Below are positions 26,452 through 32,789 of a DNA stretch of 64,000 nt, piece after piece; positions within the stretch are counted from its first letter, which is position 1; every line of letters starts with the position of its first letter. This stretch comes from DATCBF01 sp964401995. GTDB lineage: Bacteria > Actinomycetota > Thermoleophilia > Solirubrobacterales > 70-9. The notes beneath the pieces were generated by a model. It did not search any database. It was not told the DNA's origin and saw only the letters and a program-made list of their open reading frames with translations. The DNA is taken from NCBI GenBank assembly GCA_964401995.1, contig CAYOAP010000014.1, positions 26,569 through 90,568 of the forward strand, written 5' to 3'. A program made the translations under genes and the position numbers.

Positions 26452-26957
26452 GGCAGCAGCCGCCTCATCCGGATGCCGAGCTGCTCGAAACCGTTGTTGC
26501 CGTAAAAGGCTTCGGTCGCCGCCAGGCCGGCGAAGTTCTCGCGCGGCAGCCCGACCTCGATCCGGAAGACCTCACGGCGGCGCGCCAGGTCGGCCATCGC
26601 GTCGACCAGATCGGCGCCAATCGCGCGGCTGCGCCAATCCGGGCGCACCCAGAGGTCCTGGATCAGCGCGTAGGGGCCGGGCACGTGCATCGCCCGCTGC
26701 CAGCTCGTGACCAGAACGCCGACGACGTCGCTGCCGGCCTCGGCGAGGAGCACCGAGCCGACCTGGGGGTCGCCGAGCAGGACCCGCGCCTCGGCCTCCA
26801 GAGCGGCTGAGGGCGGGCATTTGCCGCCCAGCTCGACCAGCAGCTGCTCGACCGCCGCGGCGACAGCGGCGGCGTCATCGCCGCTCGCCTCCCGCACCAG
26901 CCAAGTCGCGGGCGCCCCGGCTGCTGTCCCGGGCTCGATCGAGGTCGAGTCGCTCAC
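26448..26957 (-). CDS. GNAT N-acetyltransferase
   Basis: 169 residues from a GTG whose first bases overlap the stop of the aminodeoxychorismate synthase gene. The acetyl-CoA loop is seen in LIQDLWVRPDWRSRAIG (motif A, R-x-x-x-I-G-A) near residue 107. The C-terminal FYGNNGFEQLGIRMR is the usual GNAT motif B end. The acceptor is unknown. An acetyl-protection role is suggested by the deacetylase gene that follows. A GNAT-fold aminoacyl-tRNA transferase is a more speculative alternative, given the tRNA-like gene at the head of the operon. Confidence 0.85.
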   Translation of the reverse strand: MSDSTSIEPGTAAGAPATWLVREASGDDAAAVAAAVEQLLVELGGKCPPSAALEAEARVLLGDPQVGSVLLAEAGSDVVGVLVTSWQRAMHVPGPYALIQDLWVRPDWRSRAIGADLVDAMADLARRREVFRIEVGLPRENFAGLAATEAFYGNNGFEQLGIRMRRLLP

Positions 26958-29110
26958 GCCGCCCCGGCTCTTCCCAGCGACGGCTCCAGCTCGACCGTCC
27001 AGGCATCTTCGGAGTCGCTGCCGGTGACGGCCTTGGCGATCGCCGCCATCGGCGCCCGCGCCTTGAGCAGGATCTCGTCGAACTCGTCCTTGGGGTCGGA
27101 CTGCATCACGATCGCCCCGCCAGCGCCGATCGTGGTCCGGCCCGGCCGCATCACGATCGTGCGGATGACGATGCTGAGGTCCATGCTGCCGTCGAAGCCG
27201 AAGTAGCCGATCGCGCCGGAGTAGACGCCGCGCGCCTCGCGCTCGATGTCGTCGATGATCTCCATCGTCCGCTGCTTGGGCGCGCCGGTCATCGAGCCGC
27301 CGGGGAAGCAGGCACGCACGCACTCGACCGCGTTGCGCTCCTCGTCGAGCACGCCGCTGACGGTCGAGATCAGCTGGTGCACCGTCGCGTAGTCCTCGAC
27401 GATCATCAGCTCCGGGACGCTGACGCTGCTGACCTCGCAGACGCGGCCGAGATCGTTGCGCAGGAGGTCGACGATCATCAGATGCTCGGCGTAGGTCTTT
27501 TCGTCGTTGGTCAGCTCGGCCCGGTTGGCGGCGTCGACTGCCGGGTCGTCGGAGCGCGAGGTCGTGCCCTTGATCGGGCGGGCCTCGACCCGGCGATCGC
27601 GGTCGACCGAGAGGAAGCGCTCCGGCGAGGAGCTGACGATCGCCACCTCGCCGAGCTTCAGGTAGGCGGCGAAGGGAGAGGGGTTGCTGCGCCGCAGCCC
27701 GCGGTAGAGCTCGAACGGGTCGGGGCTGGCGTCGGTCGAGATCTGATCGGTGAGGCAGACCTCGTAGGACTCTCCAGCGGCCATCTCAGCCTGGCAGCGG
27801 GCGATGTCGGCGAGGTAGCGCTGGCGGCCGCGGCCGCAGTTGAAGACCACCGGCTCGTCAGCAGAGGCGTCGGGCTGCTCCGCCCGGCGGAAGGCCAGCT
27901 CGGTGACCGGCGTGGCGAGCGCCTCGTGCACCGCGGCCTCGGCCTCGTCCAGCCACTGCTCGGCTTCAGCCGCGTCGTCATCGCGGTGCAGCGCCAACAG
28001 GTAGGTCTGCTTCGTCGCGTGGTCGACCGCGACGACCCGGTTGGCCAGCATCATCACCGCGTCGGGAAGGTCGGAGCGGTGCACGTTGGGCGAGCCGCAG
28101 TCGGCCTTGCACTCATAGCCGAGGTAGCCGACGAAGCCGCCGACCAGGCCGCGCGCCAGCGCCGCGGGGGGCTCGATCGCGTGCTTGGCGCATTCGCGGT
28201 CGAGCACGTCGAAGATCGAGGCGCGCCTGATCGTGCGCGTGCCGGAGCGGTCGACGGTCACGCCCTCGCCAACCGTGTGCTCGAGCACGCAGTGATCGGG
28301 GCCGGCGCTGGTGCCGAGGTAGGAGCACTGGGCGAGCCGGGTCGGGGCGTCGGCGCTGTCGAGCCAGAAGGCGTGTTCGGCATCGCCGAAGAGCCGTTCG
28401 AAGAGCAGCTCCGTCGATGGCTCGCCCTCGATCGAGCGCAGCGCCAGCTTCAGCCCCTCCTCGCCATTGCTGCGCGCAGGCAGGGGCCGCGGCTTCTTCG
28501 CCTGCTTGCGGACCCCACGCGAGCGCGGGGGGCGGTGCTTGTGGGCGAGGTCGTAGAAGTTCTCGACGATCGCCCGGCCGTGTTCGGTCGCAACCGACTC
28601 GGGGTGGAACTGGACGCCCCACATCGGCCGCTGCAAGTGTTCGATCCCCATCACGACGCCGTCGTCGGAGCGGGCGATCACATGGCCGTCGAAGCCGAGC
28701 TCGGTGATCGCCAGCGAGTGGTAGCGGACGACGGAGAAGTTCTGCGGGATTCCCTCGAAGAGGCCGCGGTCGGAGTGGCGGACCCGGCTGAGGCGGCCGT
28801 GCATCGCCTCCGGCGCGGTGACCACAGTCCCCTCCAGCACATGGCCGAGCCCCTGGTGGCCGAGGCAGATGCCGAGCACCGGGATCTCGCTGTAGCGGAG
28901 GATGTCGGCGCAGACGCCGAAGTCGTGCCAGCGTTCCGGGCGGCCCGGCCCGGGCGAGAGCACGATCGCGTCGAAGTCCCAGCGCGAGAGCACCTTCCAG
29001 GAGACGACGTCGTTGTTGATCACCGTCGGCTCCTCGCCGGAGGCGGCGGCGAGCAGGTGGAAGACGTTGTACGTGTAGGAGTCGTGGTTGTCGACGAGCA
29101 GGGTCCTCAT
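26954..29110 (-). CDS. Aminodeoxychorismate synthase, PabA-PabB fusion
   Basis: 718 residues. Residues 1-195 are a class-I glutamine amidotransferase: NHDSYTYNVFHLL, oxyanion SPGPG, nucleophile Cys in GICLGHQGLGH, and the HPES catalytic His-Glu. After a basic Pro/Arg linker (about 200-225) comes the chorismate-binding PabB domain, with PIKGT near residue 540. The Lys there marks aminodeoxychorismate synthase; anthranilate synthases have PIAGT. SMTGAPKQRTMEII and YSGAIGYFG complete the active site. It makes 4-amino-4-deoxychorismate. No ADC lyase (pabC) is adjacent, whereas a mutase is, so specialised metabolism is more likely than folate. Confidence 0.92.
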   Translation of the reverse strand: MRTLLVDNHDSYTYNVFHLLAAASGEEPTVINNDVVSWKVLSRWDFDAIVLSPGPGRPERWHDFGVCADILRYSEIPVLGICLGHQGLGHVLEGTVVTAPEAMHGRLSRVRHSDRGLFEGIPQNFSVVRYHSLAITELGFDGHVIARSDDGVVMGIEHLQRPMWGVQFHPESVATEHGRAIVENFYDLAHKHRPPRSRGVRKQAKKPRPLPARSNGEEGLKLALRSIEGEPSTELLFERLFGDAEHAFWLDSADAPTRLAQCSYLGTSAGPDHCVLEHTVGEGVTVDRSGTRTIRRASIFDVLDRECAKHAIEPPAALARGLVGGFVGYLGYECKADCGSPNVHRSDLPDAVMMLANRVVAVDHATKQTYLLALHRDDDAAEAEQWLDEAEAAVHEALATPVTELAFRRAEQPDASADEPVVFNCGRGRQRYLADIARCQAEMAAGESYEVCLTDQISTDASPDPFELYRGLRRSNPSPFAAYLKLGEVAIVSSSPERFLSVDRDRRVEARPIKGTTSRSDDPAVDAANRAELTNDEKTYAEHLMIVDLLRNDLGRVCEVSSVSVPELMIVEDYATVHQLISTVSGVLDEERNAVECVRACFPGGSMTGAPKQRTMEIIDDIEREARGVYSGAIGYFGFDGSMDLSIVIRTIVMRPGRTTIGAGGAIVMQSDPKDEFDEILLKARAPMAAIAKAVTGSDSEDAWTVELEPSLGRAGAA

Positions 29111-30813
29111 CGGACCGCTTCCAGCCCGAGGCCGCGCGCGCCCTCGTCGAGAACCGTCTGCACGACCCGTTCGACGTGCGGGCCACGATCGCGCTCCAGG
29201 TACCAGCGGGCGAGGTGGGAGACGTAGCGCGCCAGCGGGCGGACGTCGAGCCGCTCGACCGCGAGCCGCAGGTGGCGCCGGTACATCTCCGCCTGGATCA
29301 CGGCGAAGCGGTAGTCGGGGTCGTGCGCGGGGTCGGCGCCGGCGTCGGCAGCGCCGTGGCGGGTCCGGGCGCGGACCAGGTCCCAGCCGAGGCTCTGGCG
29401 CTCGCCGAGCAGCTTCATCGGCTCGAGGTCGATGCTCTTGCCGGTCGGGTGCAGGAGGAAGTAGCCGAGCGCCACCTGCGAGGCGAGGCGGTCGGAGTAG
29501 GGGTGGAGGCGGCGCATCTCGGCCCACTCGGGATCGATGTCGATCTGGGCGTCAATCCATTCGGCGAGGTCGTCGATCAGCATCGCCCCGTCATCGCCTG
29601 CCGCAACGCCGTTGCCGATCGACGCCGTCGCCGGCGCCTGCCTCGCCACCCTGCCGTGGAAGATGTCGTGGGTCGGGTGGAAGTCGCTGCCACCGTTGCC
29701 GTTGCCCTCGCCGCCGGGATGGACCAGCTCGTCCATCAGCTTGCGGCGGCAGGTCACGTGCGAGACCCACTCCGATCCGCAGACCTGGACCGAGGTGACG
29801 TCGTCGAGCTCGGGCGCGGTCATCCAGTAGGCGAGCGCGCGCATGTGCTGGGTCGGCAGGCCGTCGCCGCGCACCAGCGGCATCTCGGCCAGCTCCTGGC
29901 GGCCGGTGACGTAGGTGACCATGCCGTCGCCGCGGCGCTCCAGGGTGCCCTCGCGCAGGCCGAGGTCGGCGAGCTCGACCACCTCTGGCAGGAAGTCGGA
30001 CTCGAAGAAGACGCGGTCGAAGGAGATGCCGAGCCGGGCCAGCGTTTTGCGCTGGCCGGAGATCACCCAGGCCCGGGTGTTGGACCAGAGTTCGAGTGCC
30101 GAGCGGTCGCCCTCGAGGACCCGCTCGAGCAGTTCGTCGGCGCTGTCGTTGTGCATGCCGCTCTCGCGCGCCAGCGAGTTCTCGGGGTCGTTGGCCGGCC
30201 GCCCATCGCCGGACCCCTCGGCCTCGACGTAATCGGCGTAGCAATCGCCGACGAAGTGGTCGCTCTTCTCGCCGCCATCGGGCCAGACCTGCTGATGCCG
30301 GCCGCTTTTGACGACCCCCGCCATCGCCTCCCCCATGCCGCGGCCGACATCGCAGATCAGGCTTCGCCGCTCGACCTGGGCGCCGGCCTGGGTCAGGGCG
30401 GCGCCGAGCGCGTTGCCGAGCGCAAGGTTTCGAAGGTGGCCGATGTGCAGGGCCTCGGTCGAGTTGGCGCTCCAGAAGTAGATCGCGAAGCGCTCGCCGG
30501 CGGCGATGTCAGCGTTGCCGGCTTCGATCCCGTCGCCCGCCTCCAGCTCGGCCCCGAGTTCCTGCACCCACTTGCTGTCGAGGCGGATCCCGACTTCGTC
30601 CCCCGAGCGGAGGACCGAATCCACCATCGGCTCGGCTTCGATCTGCTCGAGCGAGCCCAATGCATCAGCATTGCTTTGCCAGTCCGGGACCCGCGGGATC
30701 AGCATCAGGTCGAAGCGGTCGTCGGGCCGGTACGGCGCCCGCAGGGTCCAGTCAGCCCGCCCCTCGCCTCGGACCGACACCCCATCGAAATGGTCGAAAA
30801 GATTAGTGCTCAT
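29107..30813 (-). CDS. Arginyl-tRNA synthetase paralogue at the head of the biosynthetic operon
   Basis: 568 residues. It is a class I synthetase clearly related to ArgRS: HIGH as LHIGHLRN near residue 120, a CDVGRGMG segment equivalent to NDWGTQFG, VSHVTCRRKLM, and a C-terminal DALR-like anticodon domain. Two usually conserved features differ. The Lys before HIGH in ArgRS (N..K) is Glu (STEALH), and the TRD motif that binds the arginine guanidinium reads MRA. It is therefore unlikely to be the housekeeping ArgRS. The ATG at 30813 is eight bases from the tRNA-like gene; a GTG at 30825 would start inside that RNA. Its stop overlaps the next gene by four bases. Confidence 0.8.
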   Translation of the reverse strand: MSTNLFDHFDGVSVRGEGRADWTLRAPYRPDDRFDLMLIPRVPDWQSNADALGSLEQIEAEPMVDSVLRSGDEVGIRLDSKWVQELGAELEAGDGIEAGNADIAAGERFAIYFWSANSTEALHIGHLRNLALGNALGAALTQAGAQVERRSLICDVGRGMGEAMAGVVKSGRHQQVWPDGGEKSDHFVGDCYADYVEAEGSGDGRPANDPENSLARESGMHNDSADELLERVLEGDRSALELWSNTRAWVISGQRKTLARLGISFDRVFFESDFLPEVVELADLGLREGTLERRGDGMVTYVTGRQELAEMPLVRGDGLPTQHMRALAYWMTAPELDDVTSVQVCGSEWVSHVTCRRKLMDELVHPGGEGNGNGGSDFHPTHDIFHGRVARQAPATASIGNGVAAGDDGAMLIDDLAEWIDAQIDIDPEWAEMRRLHPYSDRLASQVALGYFLLHPTGKSIDLEPMKLLGERQSLGWDLVRARTRHGAADAGADPAHDPDYRFAVIQAEMYRRHLRLAVERLDVRPLARYVSHLARWYLERDRGPHVERVVQTVLDEGARGLGLEAVR

Positions 30814-30821
30814 AGCCTTAC

Positions 30822-30892
30822 GCACCAGCCGGGGCTCGAACCCGGATCGTCGGCCTTGCGGCCGCCCCTTTAACCGATTAAGGCACTGGTGC
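30822..30892 (-). tRNA. tRNA-like gene with a tetraloop in place of a decodable anticodon loop
   Basis: A 71-base sequence with perfect acceptor (GCACCAG/CTGGTGC), D (CCTT/AAGG) and T (CCGGG/CCCGG) stems. U8, A14, G18-G19 and A21 are present, and the T-loop is TTCGAGC. The anticodon arm folds as CGGCC-GCAA-GGCCG, a 5-bp stem with a 4-base loop and no U33; no standard 5+7 arm can be drawn. The base after the acceptor is G, and CCA is not encoded. It ends eight bases before the ArgRS-paralogue ATG on the same strand. It could be an amino-acid carrier that does not decode, a decayed tRNA, or a tRNA-mimic leader. Confidence 0.7.
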
Positions 30893-30994
30893 CCTCAGTG
30901 CTTTGCCTGCCCTGAAGCTATTTGATTGCTCGATAAATCTTTTTTTGCAAGATAGCAGCAGCGTGCCGATCATGCGAACGAGAACGTTTTCAAG

Positions 30995-31024
30995 TTGACA
31001 GTTCGGTCTTGTCGCCCCTAGATT
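30995..31024 (+). promoter_or_regulatory. Sigma70-type promoter for the DUF2510 gene
   Basis: TTGACA at 30995-31000 is a consensus -35 box, followed after 18 bases by TAGATT at 31019-31024. The expected start site is about 20-25 bases upstream of the GTG at 31055, and GAGGAGG lies between. It also marks the divergent point opposite the tRNA-like gene. Confidence 0.6.
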
Positions 31025-31054
31025 GCTCCGTCACGAATCAACAGAGGAGGCAGG

Positions 31055-31660
31055 GTGAACGAGGAGCCGAAGCAGCCCGGGGAGGATGCGCCCCAGGAAA
31101 ACGAAGAGCTGTCAGATGCGACGCCGGACAACGACCCAATTGAGCAGACGGGTGCGCCAGAAGGCGTTGAGGCTGTAGGCGAGACACCCGCCGAGACAGG
31201 CCCAGCAGAGGAGGCGGACAAAGAGACCGCAGTCGATCAGCCGGTCCCCGCGGGCTGGTATCCAGACCCACAGCGGCCCGATGACGGCCAGCAACGCTAC
31301 TGGGACGGAGGAGCCTGGACGGAGAAGATCTCTGCCGCAGGAAAGGTGCCCGCTGGCGCACCGGCACCGGCCGTGAGCACAGAGCGCAGGAGCCCGGATG
31401 AAAGAAAAGCAATCCTCGCTCAGCAGATTCAGTTCGCCGCCGGACGCAACAGGCGTATCGAGTCGCAGTCCGACTACCAGGCGGTTCTGGTCTCGGGGCA
31501 GCCCGTCAACCACACCCTTCACGCAATCCTGACGATCTTTACCTGCCTGCTCTGGGGAATCGTCTGGGCGATCATCGCGGGAACCGGTGGCGAGAAGAGG
31601 GAGATGATCGTCGTCGATGAATTCGGCAACGTCCAGCACACGAGCCTCGGCAAGGCCTGA
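31055..31660 (+). CDS. DUF2510 protein with C-terminal membrane segment
   Basis: 201 residues, GTG start after a strong GAGGAGG site. The first 65 residues are acidic and disordered. A DUF2510 domain follows with the pattern PAGWYPDPQ and RYWDGGAWTE (residues about 66-90). Near 150-175 there is one membrane segment (AILTIFTCLLWGIVWAIIAG), then a short charged tail. DUF2510 is common in actinobacterial membrane proteins and has no assigned activity. It is followed by a short DUF2752 gene on the same strand. Confidence 0.8.
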   Translation: MNEEPKQPGEDAPQENEELSDATPDNDPIEQTGAPEGVEAVGETPAETGPAEEADKETAVDQPVPAGWYPDPQRPDDGQQRYWDGGAWTEKISAAGKVPAGAPAPAVSTERRSPDERKAILAQQIQFAAGRNRRIESQSDYQAVLVSGQPVNHTLHAILTIFTCLLWGIVWAIIAGTGGEKREMIVVDEFGNVQHTSLGKA

Positions 31661-31703
31661 GGCCAGCCACCAAATTGCGCGTGGTGGTGTCCTGGTGGGC
31701 CTG

Positions 31704-31970
31704 ATGGCTTCTTTGCTTCTGCGACCCCAAGGCCCACAAGCCCCCTTGCGCCTAGCCGGGTGGGAGCTTCCGCCACTCTGCCCAATCAAGAGGATGACTG
31801 GGCATCGCTGTCCTGGCTGCGGGATGACCCGTGGAATCGTCTACATGTTCAGGATGAGAGCAATAGAGGCTTTTAGGGCCAACAAACTGTCCCCGCTTGC
31901 CTTCATGTTGCTTCTCATAACTGCCTCTAGCCGGGGACGGGAGACTGCTAATCGGGGCGCCCGGATTTGA
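31704..31970 (+). CDS. DUF2752 protein, apparently cut short
   Basis: 88 residues. The family signature LCPIKRMTGHRCPGCGMTRG is present, followed by one hydrophobic helix that begins NKLSPLAFMLLLI. Usual members continue with a full second membrane helix and tail. Here the frame turns into SRGRETANRGARI and stops inside the tRNA-Pro gene at 31968-31970. The end therefore seems to have been replaced or lost at the tRNA. GTG at 31695 is another possible start. Confidence 0.55.
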   Translation: MASLLLRPQGPQAPLRLAGWELPPLCPIKRMTGHRCPGCGMTRGIVYMFRMRAIEAFRANKLSPLAFMLLLITASSRGRETANRGARI

Positions 31971-32025
31971 ACCGGGGACCTCACCGACCCGAACGGTGCG
32001 CGCTACCAGGCTGCGCCACGCCCCG
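31952..32025 (-). tRNA. tRNA-Pro (CGG)
   Basis: 74 bases. Acceptor CGGGGCG/CGCCCCG, D-arm with GGTA, anticodon arm CACCG-TTCGGGT-CGGTG giving anticodon CGG, T-arm CCCGG-TTCAAAT-CCGGG, discriminator A, and no encoded CCA. All standard tRNA positions are satisfied. Its 3' part overlaps the end of the DUF2752 reading frame on the opposite strand. Confidence 0.97.
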
Positions 32026-32156
32026 AGAGCGGGCGATTATCCCAGACTTGGCCTCGGCAGCCCGTCCGGCCACCCGCGCTGGCTCAGATTGGGCGCCGGG
32101 TTAGGTTTACCCTGACCGCCAGCCGGTCGTGTCTGTCTAGACGAGTGAGGAGATGC

Positions 32157-32789
32157 ATGCGTCAATTGGGTCGTAGGGCTGGGTTGGTCCCGATGCTCGC
32201 TCTGATCGCCGCGATGCTGGCAGCCGCGCCCGCAGCATCGGCCCATGTGACCAAGGTCTCGGGGCCGATGCAGGTCGAGATCGGCTGGGGCAACGAGCCT
32301 CCTCTGACCGGCCTCGACAACTTCGTCGAAGTGACGGTGTCCGATGCGGCCACCGACGCGCCGGTGGCCGTGCCCGCCGGGGCGCTTTCGGTGGCAGTCA
32401 GCTACGGCGGCACGGCGAAGACGATTCCGCTGACCCCCGACGAGGCGCCCGGCAACCTTCGCGCTCCGTTGATCCCAACTCGGCCCGGCGTCTACGCCTT
32501 CCACGTCAGCGGCGTGATCAAGGGCAGGACGCTCGACGTCAGCGCAACCTGCTCGGAAGCGACCTTCGAATGCGTCACCGACAGCTCCAGCGTCGAGTTC
32601 CCGGCCAAGGATCCGACGAGCGGCGAACTCGCCGAACGCATCGCCCGCGAAGCGGACCGGGCGCAGCAGGCCAGCGATGACGCCGACAGCGCCAAGACCT
32701 TCGCGCTGGTCGCGCTGGCGTTCGCCGCAGCGGCGCTGGCCGGCGCCCTTGCCGCCGTCCGCCGGCGCCGGAAGAGCGGCCAGCCCTGA
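32157..32789 (+). CDS. Exported protein with C-terminal membrane anchor, next to copCD
   Basis: 210 residues from the ATG preceded by AGGAG. It has a signal peptide (to about residue 31, PAASAHVTKV), a single beta-rich extracellular domain, then a helical stretch near 165-180 and a C-terminal membrane segment (ALVALAFAAAALAGALAAV) with an Arg/Lys tail. The stop codon overlaps the CTG proposed as the copCD start, so the two are likely translationally coupled. No family could be named. Its placement suggests a role in copper handling or envelope assembly. Confidence 0.7.
   Translation: MRQLGRRAGLVPMLALIAAMLAAAPAASAHVTKVSGPMQVEIGWGNEPPLTGLDNFVEVTVSDAATDAPVAVPAGALSVAVSYGGTAKTIPLTPDEAPGNLRAPLIPTRPGVYAFHVSGVIKGRTLDVSATCSEATFECVTDSSSVEFPAKDPTSGELAERIAREADRAQQASDDADSAKTFALVALAFAAAALAGALAAVRRRRKSGQP

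Noticed and set aside
27377..29227. 616-residue plus-strand open frame
   Set aside because: It lies opposite the PabA-PabB fusion and has the Val/Gly/Ala/Arg-rich composition of antisense frames at high G+C. No domain is recognisable.
30893..30994. Promoter for the tRNA-like gene
   Set aside because: A TTGCAA and A+T-rich stretch exist on the minus strand, but no convincing -10 box at proper spacing could be assigned.
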